Shown: positions 1 through 8,979 of the stretch, piece after piece
Layout of the letters: every line of letters begins with the position of its first letter
Numbering within the stretch: position 1 is the first letter of the stretch
Made by a program: the position numbers and the translations under genes
DNA from: JABURQ01 sp029243145
GTDB lineage: Bacteria; Planctomycetota; Planctomycetia; Planctomycetales; Planctomycetaceae
Direction: 5' to 3'
NCBI GenBank assembly: GCA_965660145.1
Contig: CBFHYX010000004.1
Location: 186,001-250,000, forward strand
Length of the DNA: 64,000 bases
Notes under the pieces: model-generated
Told to the model about the DNA's origin: nothing
Seen by the model: only the letters and a program-made list of their open reading frames with translations
Databases searched by the model: none

Positions 1-723
1 GATCCCTTGGCCGGTGATTTCAACTTTGATCGTCCGCACGAGTTTTAATGTTGGTCCCGCCTTGGGGATTGCCAATTGATATAACTCTCCGAGATCATGT
101 CCTGTGCAGTAAATATATCCTCCCGGTCCCCAACTTCCCCCCGAGCAACTGTGCGGATCGAAGCGGTCGAGAACTTCTTTCGGAAAGACATAATCACCGG
201 TTCTGCGCCAGCGTCGGTCGAATTTGACTAATGAAGTGTAGGTATGGGGTTTGGAGAAGGGGGTGTTGTTATCTTTCTTGGAGTAATGAGCAAAAACCAC
301 CCACCATCCATCATCACGTTGGTCGACCCAAGTCAGAGATCCTTCATAAACCCCGAAACTATGTGAACCGATATGATTCAGGGTCGCGGTATCAAAAATC
401 TCCACCGAACTGGCTTCCGGGAGTTGAGGATAATTCGAGGATGCGCAATACAGCTTGCTGTCAATGATGATGCCGGCGTTCAAATGGGTGAGTGGAGTTT
501 CTTCGTTAGCCTTCCAGAGTGAAACCCGTTGTCCGGTTTTTTTGTCGTATTTCCCGATGACCGAATTCGCGATCGCATAAAAATGGTGTTGATCAACGGC
601 GATACCTTGAGTCGCTTCGGGAGCGTCCCACCGTGTGATCAATTCGGCGACTGGGTCGTCAGCCGCCAGCATCTGAAGATTGGGAAAGAGTAGCGATAAC
701 AAAATAAAACACAGGCACTTCAT
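1..723 (-). CDS. secreted beta-propeller-like protein, 3' end outside window
   Basis: The frame is open from an ATG at 721-723 down to base 1, giving 241 codons without a stop, so the C-terminus lies outside the window. The first ~20 residues are a clear Sec signal peptide (MKCLCFILLSLLFPNLQMLA, cleavage just before AADDP). The mature part has repeated short beta-like segments with aromatic-glycine patterns (IANSVIGKYDKKTGQR, IIDSKLYCASSNYP, WVDQRDDGWWVVFAHY), as in six- or seven-bladed propellers. I do not recognise a catalytic motif. Related planctomycete proteins are sometimes named cycloisomerases, but nothing seen here supports that activity. It is divergent from the sulfatase gene, with 143 bases between the start codons. 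Probably periplasmic or exported. Confidence 0.75.
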   Translation of the reverse strand, partial: MKCLCFILLSLLFPNLQMLAADDPVAELITRWDAPEATQGIAVDQHHFYAIANSVIGKYDKKTGQRVSLWKANEETPLTHLNAGIIIDSKLYCASSNYPQLPEASSVEIFDTATLNHIGSHSFGVYEGSLTWVDQRDDGWWVVFAHYSKKDNNTPFSKPHTYTSLVKFDRRWRRTGDYVFPKEVLDRFDPHSCSGGSWGPGGYIYCTGHDLGELYQLAIPKAGPTLKLVRTIKVEITGQGI

Positions 724-866
724 TAAGATCACCTTTTCAAGAAACTGGTTGAATGAATCTCACAGTAACCGTTCAAGATCGATGTGACATGAAATTTCAT
801 TGAAGATTCTATGATGTGAATTCGGTAGAATCGCTTTTTAGCACTCTCTTCTCGAAAGATACCGTA

Positions 867-2729
867 ATGCGTCCTTTTTATCTCACGATATTTTTTCTGA
901 TCGGCCTGAATCCAGCACTCTTCGCCGCCGACCGCCCGAATATTCTCTGGATCACCTGCGAAGACACCTCACCACACTTTGGGTGCTACGATGACGATTT
1001 CGCCATCACTCCCAATGTTGACGCATTGGCAGAGCAGGGCGTCCGCTACACCAATGCATTTGCCTATACCGGCGTTTGCGCTCCCAGTCGCTCTTGCCTG
1101 ATCACGGGTCTGTATCCGCTACGTCTCGGCAGTCAAAATATGCGGTCGAGCTCTGTACTCCCCAAGAAAATCCGTTGTTTTACTGAGTACCTTCGAGATG
1201 CCGGCTATTACTGCACGAATAATTCCAAAGAAGACTACAACTTCAAACGTCCTGAAACTGCATGGGATGAGTCCAGCAAGAAAGCGCATTGGCGGAACCG
1301 GAAAGCGGGACAACCCTTCTTCTCCATCTTCAATTTTACGGTCTGCCATCAATCGCAAATTTTTTGTAGCGAGAAAAAGTATCAGTCAAACACTAAACGA
1401 CTCACTGAGGAACAACGCCACGATCCTGCGAATGTCTTTGTGCCGCCCATCCATCCCGACATTCCCGAGTTCCGCAAGGAGTGGGCTCGCCATTATGACA
1501 ATGTCACTGCAATGGACTATCAGGTCGGCGATGTTTTAAAGCAGTTGAACGAAGACGACCTTGAAGAGAATACGATTGTCTTCTTCTATTCCGATCACGG
1601 CACAGGCATGCCGTCCATCAAAATGTTTGCCTGGGGGCCGGGTCTGGAAGTTCCTTTGGTGATCCGATTTCCGAAGAAGTATGAGCATCTCGCTCCGACC
1701 CCACCGGGAGAGACCACCGATCGGCTGGTCAACTTCGTGGACTTTGGTCCCACGGCTCTCAGTTTGGCCGGTGTTAAAGTTCCAAAACATATGCAGGGCA
1801 GGGCGTTTCTTGGCGAACAAGAGACTCAACCAAGAGACTTTGTCTTTGGAGGCAAAGAGCGTCAGGCGGAATGCGTCGATCTGATCCGTTACGTTCGTAA
1901 TCAGAAATTCCAATACAATCGCAATTTTCATCCTGAGCTTCCGTTCGGCCAGTACATGAGTTACGTCTGGAACCACGACAGCATGCAAGCGTGGTACGCC
2001 CTGCATCAGGCTGGTGAGTTGAGTGGTCCCACAGCAAAGTTCTTTGCCGTTCCTAAACCCATCGAAGAGCTGTACGACGTTCATAACGATCCTTGGCAAG
2101 TCAATAATCTTGCCAAGCAGACAGAATATGAATCGGTTTTGAATCAGATGCGAGCAGAACTCAAATCACAAATGCTGGCTGCCGGTGATCTTGGCCTGCT
2201 CCCCGAACGGGAAATGCACAGCCGATCCGAGTCATCAACGCCTTATGAAATTGCCACGAATCAAAATCTGAATCCGATTGAAAAACTCTGGGACGCCGCC
2301 AATGTTGCCAATGAAGGTGATCCCAAAAATATTCTGCAATTGATCCATATGCTTTCCTCGCAAGACTCGGCGATCCGTTGGTGGGGAGCATTGGGGTTCG
2401 TCACACTCAAAGAACATGCCAAGCCCGCAGAACGGGCACTCATATTGGCACTTCAGGACTCCTCTCCCGACGTGCGGATCGCTGCTGCCGAAGCCTTGGC
2501 TCAGCTCGGTGAAATCGATTTGGCATTACCTGTGTTGAAAGCTTCCCTTTCCATCGACGATCCGTTCGTGCGACTTTCTGCCATGAACGTGATTCAGCGA
2601 ATCGGTCCGCCGGCGAAGTCATTGATTCCTACCATTAAACGGGCAGGTATCAAAAGTTCACAACAAAAAGACGTGGCGTCTTACGTGAGCCGGATGGTCG
2701 GTTATGTTCCCGAGCAGTTGAGCGAGTGA
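867..2729 (+). CDS. sulfatase with C-terminal HEAT-like repeats
   Basis: Type I sulfatase of the alkaline phosphatase superfamily, hydrolysing sulfate esters, probably of algal or marine polysaccharides, outside the cytoplasm. The frame is open from 816, but the ATG at 867 is preferred because it places a signal peptide (MRPFYLTIFFLIGLNPALFA) at the N-terminus; the protein is then 620 residues. RPNILWITCED near residue 23 supplies the first metal-site residues. CAPSRS at about residue 71 is the formylglycine site (C-x-P-S-R), so a maturation enzyme is needed. YSDHGTGMP near residue 250 is the second metal-site region. The last ~110 residues (SAIRWWGALGF, DVRIAAAEALAQLG, DPFVRLSAMNVI) are two to three HEAT-type helical repeats, a fusion I know from some planctomycete sulfatases. 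The substrate cannot be read from the sequence. Confidence 0.92.
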   Translation: MRPFYLTIFFLIGLNPALFAADRPNILWITCEDTSPHFGCYDDDFAITPNVDALAEQGVRYTNAFAYTGVCAPSRSCLITGLYPLRLGSQNMRSSSVLPKKIRCFTEYLRDAGYYCTNNSKEDYNFKRPETAWDESSKKAHWRNRKAGQPFFSIFNFTVCHQSQIFCSEKKYQSNTKRLTEEQRHDPANVFVPPIHPDIPEFRKEWARHYDNVTAMDYQVGDVLKQLNEDDLEENTIVFFYSDHGTGMPSIKMFAWGPGLEVPLVIRFPKKYEHLAPTPPGETTDRLVNFVDFGPTALSLAGVKVPKHMQGRAFLGEQETQPRDFVFGGKERQAECVDLIRYVRNQKFQYNRNFHPELPFGQYMSYVWNHDSMQAWYALHQAGELSGPTAKFFAVPKPIEELYDVHNDPWQVNNLAKQTEYESVLNQMRAELKSQMLAAGDLGLLPEREMHSRSESSTPYEIATNQNLNPIEKLWDAANVANEGDPKNILQLIHMLSSQDSAIRWWGALGFVTLKEHAKPAERALILALQDSSPDVRIAAAEALAQLGEIDLALPVLKASLSIDDPFVRLSAMNVIQRIGPPAKSLIPTIKRAGIKSSQQKDVASYVSRMVGYVPEQLSE

Positions 2730-2787
2730 TTGCTAGAATAAGAGAGAGGCTTGTTTCCACAAAAGAAGTTGTTAAGTCATAGTCAAA

Positions 2788-4011
2788 TCAATTACCGGTG
2801 ACATCCACACGGCAGATCTTTTTCTTACCGACTCTCACCAACAAACCATCTTCGACAGAAATCAACTCATCGTGAGCTTCGATGCGTGCTTTGTCTTCTC
2901 CAAGATACGCGGCTCCTTGAGCAATCATGCGTCGTGCTTCTCCCGAAGAATTGCACAGACCGAGAAGATTCAACAATTTGACGGCCATGATTTTGCCGTC
3001 TTCAAGTTCTGAGAGAGGGAGTAATCTGATCGGAATATCTTCAGGTAAAGCTCCTTGACCAATTTCTTTTTCCCAACGTGCCGCAGCCTCGTCCGCTTCC
3101 TCTCCGGTGTGGTATTCTTCGATGACTGTCTTACCGAGTGCGATTTTGGCGTCTTTGGGATGCCCGGCAAGGATTTGAGTCACTTCTTTCAGTGGCAAAT
3201 CGGTCAGTAGTTCATAAAACATCTTCATTGTTTCATCAGGGATCTGCATAAATTTTTTCATCATGTCGTAAGGCGAATCGGCAATACCGATGTAATTGCC
3301 GAGACTTTTCCCCATGCGGCGTACGCCATCCAAACCGACGAGAATGGGAGACATGACTCCGACTTGCAGAGAGAGTTTTTCATCACGCTGAAGTTCACGT
3401 GCGAGCATGAAACTGAAAAGTTGCTCGGTGCCACCGAGTTCGATGTCGGCTTTGATTTCGACCGAGTCCCACGCCTGCATGAGAGGGTAGAGGCATTCGT
3501 GTAGATAGATGGGCGATTCTGACTTCATGCGGTTGGAAAAATCGTCACGGGTGAGAAGTTGCGCGATGGTGACTTTGCTGGTCAGCGTCAGGATGTCAGA
3601 GAACGACATTTTCCCGAACCAGTCGCCGTTACGATGAACTTCAGCCTTGTCGAGATCGATCACCTTGCCGACCTGTTCGAGGTAAGTTTTGGCGTTTTGT
3701 TCGACGGCGGTTTCGGTGAGTCTCGCACGAGTTTCATCGCGGCCACTGGGATCACCCACCATGGCCGTGTAGTTGCCGATGATGATGACGGCTTGATGGC
3801 CGAGTTCCTGAAACTGACGCATCTTACGCATCGGGACAGTGTGTCCTAAATGCAGGTCGATGCCGGTGGGGTCGATGCCGTATTTGATGCGAAGCGGAGT
3901 GCCGGTCTTTCGGCTCTCTTCGAGTTTTTTAGCGAGTTCTTCTTCGGGGACAATTTTTTCGACACCGCGGCGGATGACGGCCAACTGTTCTTCAACGGGT
4001 GGAAATTCCAT
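2788..4011 (-). CDS. tyrS: tyrosyl-tRNA synthetase
   Basis: Charges tRNA-Tyr with tyrosine in the cytoplasm (class I synthetase), 407 residues, normal length. The HIGH signature is HLGH at residues 54-57 and the KMSKS-equivalent is RMGKS at 232-236, where the first lysine is arginine and the second residue pair is altered. GDPSGRDETR at 87-96 is typical of the shorter bacterial TyrS subgroup. An S4-type RNA-binding domain covers roughly residues 340-405 (SSGEARRMIAQGAAYLG). The ATG at 4009-4011 is the natural start. It lies downstream of the CPBP gene on the same strand, 167 bases away, so co-transcription is possible but not evident. No T-box-like leader was recognised. Confidence 0.95.
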   Translation of the reverse strand: MEFPPVEEQLAVIRRGVEKIVPEEELAKKLEESRKTGTPLRIKYGIDPTGIDLHLGHTVPMRKMRQFQELGHQAVIIIGNYTAMVGDPSGRDETRARLTETAVEQNAKTYLEQVGKVIDLDKAEVHRNGDWFGKMSFSDILTLTSKVTIAQLLTRDDFSNRMKSESPIYLHECLYPLMQAWDSVEIKADIELGGTEQLFSFMLARELQRDEKLSLQVGVMSPILVGLDGVRRMGKSLGNYIGIADSPYDMMKKFMQIPDETMKMFYELLTDLPLKEVTQILAGHPKDAKIALGKTVIEEYHTGEEADEAAARWEKEIGQGALPEDIPIRLLPLSELEDGKIMAVKLLNLLGLCNSSGEARRMIAQGAAYLGEDKARIEAHDELISVEDGLLVRVGKKKICRVDVTGN

Positions 4012-4178
4012 GGTGGTCTCGGCAAATCTTTAAGATGATTGTCTCATGCCGTCGGGCAGAAACGCGACGAATGGAAATGAGTGATTTCAAACTCTTTGAT
4101 CCTGTGTGCTTGCGCCCACGGGCTATTGAAATTTGAGCGTACCAAGAGAGTCGATTTGCTGCCAGCGAGTTCGGCCAG

Positions 4179-5078
4179 TTACAGCAGGTTGCCGAGAATT
4201 GTCAGCATGATGTTAAAGGCATTAAATAGCATGTGCATGATGACAACGGCCAGGAAGCTGTTGCGGAAATGCATGACGAGACCCAACAGTATTGCGAGCG
4301 GGAAGAGGGGGATGGAGTCTGGGAATAAATGCACCAGGCAGAAGAAGACGGCAATTCCGGGAATCGCGATCCGCAATCGATAGCCGAGCGACACCATGCC
4401 CTCCTGCAAAAGCACGCGATACAGCATCTCTTCCTGAATGGGCGCGACGACAATCGACGATAGACACGCCCAGAAGACAAATCGAGGATTGAGCTGACCT
4501 TCTGTCAACATACGGAGTAGGGGGTGGACGGCTTCGTCTGCTTCTTTCAGTGGAAGTATGATTGCAAGTATTGCGTACACCGGAACGACTGCGAGCAGAA
4601 ACCCTTGAACTCCGTACCAAGCCTGCCCCTTCAGGTCGTCAGTACGAAAGCCAACTCGTCTGCGGTCATTGTTGGGAAGACGCCATATTATGACAGCTCC
4701 AATGAGGGCAACTAACAGATTCAACGCGACAGAATATTGCGTTTTGACCAGTTCCCGTTCGACGTCGAACTGTTTGTTAGCTGAGAGCGACAGAGCTTTC
4801 GAATATTGTGGACTTTCTTCCGAGGTTTGGCGGGGAGGTGAGAATTGATCGATGATTTGTAGGCGAAAAGCGGAATCGAAGACTACGGCTCCCAGAATGA
4901 GGAGCCCGCCGGTCATGAACAAGGTGGCAGATCGACTTGGTAGGGCAATTTCCCGTGGGAACAGCCAGAATGGTCGTTCTGATTTCGAGAGAAATTGCAG
5001 CCAAAAGACCAGGCTGAACGCCATCGGTATTGAGATGAGCAGCAGTAACAGAGTCAGAGGGAGATCGAAAGACTGCAT
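4179..5078 (-). CDS. CPBP-family intramembrane metalloprotease-like protein
   Basis: 299-residue integral membrane protein of the CPBP (CAAX prenyl protease 2/bacteriocin-processing, Abi) family. Hydrophobic helices are visible at about residues 6-30, 52-70, 117-134, 158-178, 203-214, 240-258 and 260-290. The family motif EExxxR is present as EEMLYR at residues 216-221. A second motif histidine lies in FCLVHLF near residue 254, and a third motif, HMLFNAFN, lies near the C-terminus. These are the residues expected at a membrane-embedded glutamate/histidine active site. The central loop at residues 75-115 is polar and likely faces solvent. It is divergent from trpC (120 bases between starts). 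The substrate is unknown. In bacteria this family includes proteases and immunity proteins. Confidence 0.85.
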   Translation of the reverse strand: MQSFDLPLTLLLLLISIPMAFSLVFWLQFLSKSERPFWLFPREIALPSRSATLFMTGGLLILGAVVFDSAFRLQIIDQFSPPRQTSEESPQYSKALSLSANKQFDVERELVKTQYSVALNLLVALIGAVIIWRLPNNDRRRVGFRTDDLKGQAWYGVQGFLLAVVPVYAILAIILPLKEADEAVHPLLRMLTEGQLNPRFVFWACLSSIVVAPIQEEMLYRVLLQEGMVSLGYRLRIAIPGIAVFFCLVHLFPDSIPLFPLAILLGLVMHFRNSFLAVVIMHMLFNAFNIMLTILGNLL

Positions 5079-5198
5079 AGATCGGGCCGGCTTGACGGTT
5101 GGGAACTGTTGCTGTGCGAGTTATGATGCAAAAAAACAAATCGATTCCGCCATGACCGCCCCCTGATTTACCGGTCATCTTCAAAAACACAGCATACC

Positions 5199-5987
5199 AT
5201 GCCGACCAACGTATTAGATCAGATCGTCGCTGACAAGCGGCAAGAAATAGAACAGGCAAAAACCTTACGCCCGCTCACTGAGTTGGAGGCTCAGGTTGCC
5301 GATGCCCCGCAAGTTCGCGATTTTGTCGCCGCAATGAGAGATTCTAAAGGAATTGGACTCATTGCCGAGGTCAAAAAGGCGTCTCCCTCTGCCGGAATCA
5401 TTCGAGCAGATTTTGATCCTGTCGAGATTGCACGCACCTATCAGGACAATGGGGCCGCTTGCCTGAGTGTCCTCACAGATGAACCTTACTTTCAAGGACA
5501 TCTCGATTACTTGAAAGCCGTTCGTGCCGCGATCGAGATACCGGTCATGCGAAAAGAGTTTATCATCGACCCTTATCAAGTGGTTGAAGCTCGTGCTGCC
5601 GGGGCCGATTGCATTCTCTTGATTGCCGAATGCTTGAACGATTGCCAATTGCGAGAGTTGTATTTTCAAGCGTCAGATTTGGGGATGGAATGTCTCATTG
5701 AGATTTATGATCCTGAAAACCTGGAGCGAGTGTTGAAGCTCGAGCCAGCACTTCTGGGAATCAATAATCGCGATTTGAAAACCTTTGTTACCGAATTGTC
5801 ACACACGACTGATCTTGCCAAAAATGTCCCCGCTGAAACCTTACTGGTCAGTGAGAGTGGGATTCGAACTCACGACGATGTACTCCACCTCCAACAGTTC
5901 GGAGTGAAGGGGATTCTTGTGGGTGAATCACTCATGCGACAGGACGATATCGGCTTGGCAGTTCGTCAGTTACTTGGAACCGCTTAA
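5199..5987 (+). CDS. trpC: indole-3-glycerol phosphate synthase
   Basis: Fourth step of tryptophan synthesis: cyclises carboxyphenylamino-deoxyribulose phosphate to indole-3-glycerol phosphate. 262 residues, normal for a monofunctional TIM-barrel TrpC. Motifs in order: LDQIVADKRQEIEQAK at the N-terminus, AEVKKASPSAG near 55-65 (catalytic lysine region), VMRKEFIIDPYQ near 110-120, NNRDLKTF near 187-194 and LLVSESGI near 215-222 (phosphate binding). The start ATG at 5199 fits the family N-terminus. No other trp genes lie alongside, so the tryptophan pathway is dispersed in this genome. The Nudix-like gene follows 54 bases later on the same strand. Confidence 0.95.
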   Translation: MPTNVLDQIVADKRQEIEQAKTLRPLTELEAQVADAPQVRDFVAAMRDSKGIGLIAEVKKASPSAGIIRADFDPVEIARTYQDNGAACLSVLTDEPYFQGHLDYLKAVRAAIEIPVMRKEFIIDPYQVVEARAAGADCILLIAECLNDCQLRELYFQASDLGMECLIEIYDPENLERVLKLEPALLGINNRDLKTFVTELSHTTDLAKNVPAETLLVSESGIRTHDDVLHLQQFGVKGILVGESLMRQDDIGLAVRQLLGTA

Positions 5988-6041
5988 AGTTACACAACCT
6001 CGAATCGAAATTCGATTTTTAGACCCAAAAGGATTCTTCTG

Positions 6042-6638
6042 ATGAGCGACATTGAACAGATCATGGTAGTGCCGACACTTCTCTTTCACGAAGTGGGTCA
6101 CTTCCAAGGGTTTTGCGAGAATGTCGATCCCTATCTGCAAACATTGCTCGATCCCGCGCATACACGCTACGAGCCGCGACCTCAGATGGAAGAAGACCCC
6201 AGTTTCAAACAGTTGATCCCGTACTGCATTTTTCGCTGCGATGGAAAAATCTTCAATTATGTACGTGGGGGAAGTGGGGGAGAAAGCCGGCTGCATGCGA
6301 AGAAATCGGTCGGCATCGGAGGTCATATCTCTTCAGAGGATGAGGGAGGAGACAGCGAGCCTTATTTGGTCGGGATGCAGAGGGAATTGGATGAGGAAGT
6401 GAGGATCGAAACCCCTTTCAAAGAACAACTTGTGGGGCTCATTAACGATGACGAAACCGAGGTCGGAAAGGTTCATTTAGGGATTGTTCACATATTTGAC
6501 CTAGAAGAGCCCAAAGTTTACCCGGCAGAAGAGTCGATACAAGAGACAGGGTTTGCGCAACCGGAACAACTGTTAGACCAGATTGACACGTTTGAAACGT
6601 GGTCTCAAATCTGCATAAAGCATCTGTTTGGCGCATAA
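6042..6638 (+). CDS. Nudix-like phosphohydrolase
   Basis: 198-residue cytoplasmic protein. The C-terminal part of a Nudix box is intact: a glutamate seven residues before RELDEE (EPYLVGMQRELDEEV) matches E-x7-R-E-U-x-E-E, the divalent-metal and pyrophosphate-binding helix. The glycine that normally sits six residues before that glutamate is displaced by an acidic insertion (SSEDEGGDSE), so the box is atypical. A glycine-rich strand (VGIGGHIS) precedes it, as in Nudix folds. The N-terminal ~60 residues are not recognised. A Shine-Dalgarno-like AAAAGGA lies about eight bases before the ATG. The substrate cannot be inferred. Planctomycete relatives are often labelled phosphoesterase, but that is recollection, not evidence. 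Confidence 0.75.
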   Translation: MSDIEQIMVVPTLLFHEVGHFQGFCENVDPYLQTLLDPAHTRYEPRPQMEEDPSFKQLIPYCIFRCDGKIFNYVRGGSGGESRLHAKKSVGIGGHISSEDEGGDSEPYLVGMQRELDEEVRIETPFKEQLVGLINDDETEVGKVHLGIVHIFDLEEPKVYPAEESIQETGFAQPEQLLDQIDTFETWSQICIKHLFGA

Positions 6639-6755
6639 AACACCAGAAAAACAACCATCTATCGAAAAATTCGACTTCGCATTCAGGCGAAAATCAACTA
6701 CAAGGATGAGCAGTTGATCTGAATGATTACGACTGGCGACAAAGGAGTGTCATCG

Positions 6756-7370
6756 ATGAATCTGAACAGACGAGATCTGTTGTTAAGTGGATTATCCGTA
6801 GGCGCCTTGATGGGGGGCGGTTCTGCCTTTGCACAAAGCGGCAAGACGACCCTCGAAAATCTCAATGAAGAACAATTGGGACTGATGCTCGAAGCAATGG
6901 GCTTGCAGCCGAAGAAGACCGAAAAACGGTACGACTTCGCCTTCCGCACAGCCTTGGATGGGGATGAGTGGAATTTCACTATGTCATCGGTCCTCTCCAA
7001 AGACGAAGCATCAGTCTGGGTGATGGCGTGGCTCGATCCCTTGCCTCGCTCGGCTGCCAATGTTCCACGAACGGCGTTACTTCGACTCTTGGCCGAGAAC
7101 GACCGTATGGGGAATGGCAAGTTCTTTGCCTACATCGCCTCGAACCGTCGCTTCGTCCTCCAGCAGGTCGTCGATAACCGCGACATGAACACGGCCAAGT
7201 TCGCCTCGATCCTGAAAGACATCGGACGTAGCGTCAAAGATACCTATCCATTCTGGAAGGTGGAAAACTGGGCATCGGGTGGCAACGTACAAGCCAGCGA
7301 CGATGATCGCGAAGCACCGACCAACCCGTCAGCTTCGGCACGTTCCGAAACAGGAACCACGAAACAGTAA
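6756..7370 (+). CDS. Tat-signal protein of unknown function
   Basis: About 204 residues from the ATG at 6756; a longer in-frame start at 6723 exists but adds residues before the signal. The N-terminus MNLNRRDLLLSGLSVGALMG with AFAQSG after it is a twin-arginine export signal followed by a cleavage site. The mature domain (about residues 35-165) alternates polar and hydrophobic segments, e.g. YDFAFRTALDGDEWNFTMS and VWVMAWLDPL, resembling the YbjN/CesT-like alpha-beta fold, but that is only an impression. The last ~35 residues are disordered and rich in Ser, Thr, Asp and Ala. A rho-independent terminator follows 30 bases after the stop, so this is the last gene of its unit. No catalytic motif seen. 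Confidence 0.7.
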   Translation: MNLNRRDLLLSGLSVGALMGGGSAFAQSGKTTLENLNEEQLGLMLEAMGLQPKKTEKRYDFAFRTALDGDEWNFTMSSVLSKDEASVWVMAWLDPLPRSAANVPRTALLRLLAENDRMGNGKFFAYIASNRRFVLQQVVDNRDMNTAKFASILKDIGRSVKDTYPFWKVENWASGGNVQASDDDREAPTNPSASARSETGTTKQ

Positions 7371-7401
7371 CGACGATGAAATATTCGAATTGATCAAAAC
7401 T

Positions 7402-7440
7402 CAAGCCCGGTCCCATCATGGTACCGGGCTTGTTTTGTTT
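7402..7440 (+). terminator. rho-independent terminator
   Basis: Ten-base perfect stem CAAGCCCGGT (7402-7411) with ACCGGGCTTG (7423-7432), an 11-base loop, then a T-rich tail (TTTTGTTT). The upstream CAAAAC can also pair with the GTTTTG that follows. It sits just after the Tat-signal gene. Confidence 0.85.
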
Positions 7441-7452
7441 GCTGAGCGGTGA

Positions 7453-7620
7453 TCACCTCACCCGTTTTCTTTCTTCACGGCAGAGGAAGTTGGCTAAGAT
7501 TGACTCGGTTATCAGCAGTTGTTTCCTAAGCCGTTTGTTTTCTTCTTTGAGATCGTCGCAGAAGCATCGTCGTTGCATGGTGTGGTCTCAGGAGGGGGCT
7601 TGTCGTACCACTCACGAAAT
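7453..7620 (-). pseudogene. possible decayed small coding sequence
   Basis: On the minus strand, an ATG frame at 7453-7578 encodes 41 residues ending in a coiled-coil-like stretch (LKEENKRLRKQLLITESILA). In the neighbouring frame just upstream (about 7525-7620) the translation contains FREWYDKPPPETTPCNDD. The two frames overlap at an Asp-Asp, so a one-base indel would join them into a single peptide: a short Trp/Pro-rich head followed by a helical tail. There is no convincing ribosome site for either piece. I do not recognise the family. The helical part vaguely resembles the end of IS3-type OrfA proteins, but it is too short to call. Could also be a chance frame. Confidence 0.3.
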
Positions 7621-7695
7621 GTTTGACATGGGCTTCCTCCAAATGGATAATAAAAGTTCCATTTGTTCTCCGCCATAATTGGTCTACCGCAAACA

Positions 7696-7727
7696 TTTGG
7701 GTCAAGATTTGGGTCAAGATTTGGTCA
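7696..7727. repeat. short tandem repeat, 12-bp unit, about 2.7 copies
   Basis: Unit TTTGGGTCAAGA occurs at 7696-7707 and 7708-7719, then a partial copy lacking one G (TTTGGTCA) at 7720-7727. It sits in the non-coding stretch 7441-7865, which otherwise holds only the decayed frame above. No gene or regulatory motif was recognised in the rest of that stretch. Confidence 0.8.
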
Positions 7728-7865
7728 TGGTGTGTCCCCGAATTTCCGAATCTTGACATCTTGAATCGGGCGTTGAGTGTTTGGGTAGTATTGATCACCA
7801 CTGGAAATATTGAGTCTCAAAATGCCTGGTCAATTTCATGCAGGCGCCGATTCGTAAACGCTCGA

Positions 7866-8714
7866 TCACAATTTCTGCAATTGGTCCAGCGGAATCACAT
7901 CATTCAAACTTCCCGAACGGAAGCCTTCCAGATCCACGGTCACGGACTGAAAGCCGAGTGATTTGAAGTAGGTCGTTACTTCCTCAATCACATTCGGTTC
8001 TCGCAAAACTGGCAGGGCAGGGGAGGGGACTTCGATTCGTGCCAAGCCATTCTCCATATGCCGGACGCGTAGTTCAGTCAGGTTCAGTCGTTTCTTGAGA
8101 AATTGTTCGGCGGCATCCACACGACGAACGAGTTCGGGAGTGACTTCGATACCATACGCAATTCGGCTTGACAAGCAGGGACTGGCCGGCTTATCCCAGA
8201 CGGGAAGCTCCCAGTGTTGTGCCAGATCACGAACATCCTGTTTTGTGAATCCTGTTTCCAGAAGAGGACTATCCACCTGATGATTTTTTGCGGCCTGCAT
8301 ACCGGGACGATGATCGCCCCGGTCATCGAGATTGGCACCGTTAAGAACAGCCTCGAATCCAAATTGACTTTGGAGACGTTCGAGTTGTGAATAGAGTTCG
8401 TCCTTGCAGAAGAAACAACGGTTGGGAGCATTCTTCACATAGTCGGGGTTCTCAAATTCCTCTGTTGGAACCAGTTCATGTCGAATCCCGATAGTCGAGG
8501 CGACCTGGGCTGCGATTTCGAGTTCTCCGCCAGCGAGAGACGGGCTGATGGCCGTGAGAGCCACGGCACGATCTCCACAGGCGATTTGAGCCGCTTTGGC
8601 GACAAGCGAGCTGTCGACTCCTCCTGAAAATGCCACCGCAACTCGCTCAAAATCACTGAGACGAGCCAGTAAAAGGTCGCGTTTTTCGGAAAGTTCTGGG
8701 GAAAGTGGAGTCAT
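7866..8714 (-). CDS. larE: ATP-dependent sacrificial sulfur transferase, LarE family
   Basis: PP-loop ATPase of about 282 residues, using the ATG at 8712-8714; a longer in-frame start at 8777 adds 21 residues with no family resemblance. SGGVDSS near residues 29-35 is the PP-loop that adenylates the substrate carboxylate. NRCFFCKDELY near 105-115 and SPCLSSRIAYG near 180-190 are family motifs. The cysteine in the second is at the position of the sulfur-donating cysteine. Together with the CxxC it could instead hold an iron-sulfur cluster, as reported for some LarE proteins. LarE sulfurates a nicotinate mononucleotide derivative on the way to the nickel-pincer cofactor. No larB, larC or larA lies nearby, so the role here is inferred from family only. 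Confidence 0.85.
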   Translation of the reverse strand: MTPLSPELSEKRDLLLARLSDFERVAVAFSGGVDSSLVAKAAQIACGDRAVALTAISPSLAGGELEIAAQVASTIGIRHELVPTEEFENPDYVKNAPNRCFFCKDELYSQLERLQSQFGFEAVLNGANLDDRGDHRPGMQAAKNHQVDSPLLETGFTKQDVRDLAQHWELPVWDKPASPCLSSRIAYGIEVTPELVRRVDAAEQFLKKRLNLTELRVRHMENGLARIEVPSPALPVLREPNVIEEVTTYFKSLGFQSVTVDLEGFRSGSLNDVIPLDQLQKL

Positions 8715-8979
8715 TTGAAGATCGTCTGAAATTGGAACTAGGAGTCTGATTTTCGCAGTTTGGCAGTGGTAATCCAATCAGATGCGTCTGATTTTCCTGT
8801 TTTTTCAAGAACCAATGGGCATATTGTCGGGTTTCTGAGTAGGGAATCGGCGTTCAACTCCTGTTGGCATGACCTGACCATACCCTTTATAGTGTTAGCT
8901 GCGTTCTTTTAGTCCTCCTGAGAATCTGTTTCTTGGGGTTTGAAGTACAATTTGGCTCACTCATTGTGAGAGGTGAAGC

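Noticed and set aside
1536..2099. Minus-strand open frame of 187 codons.
   Set aside because: Antisense to the sulfatase, no recognisable domain or ribosome site.
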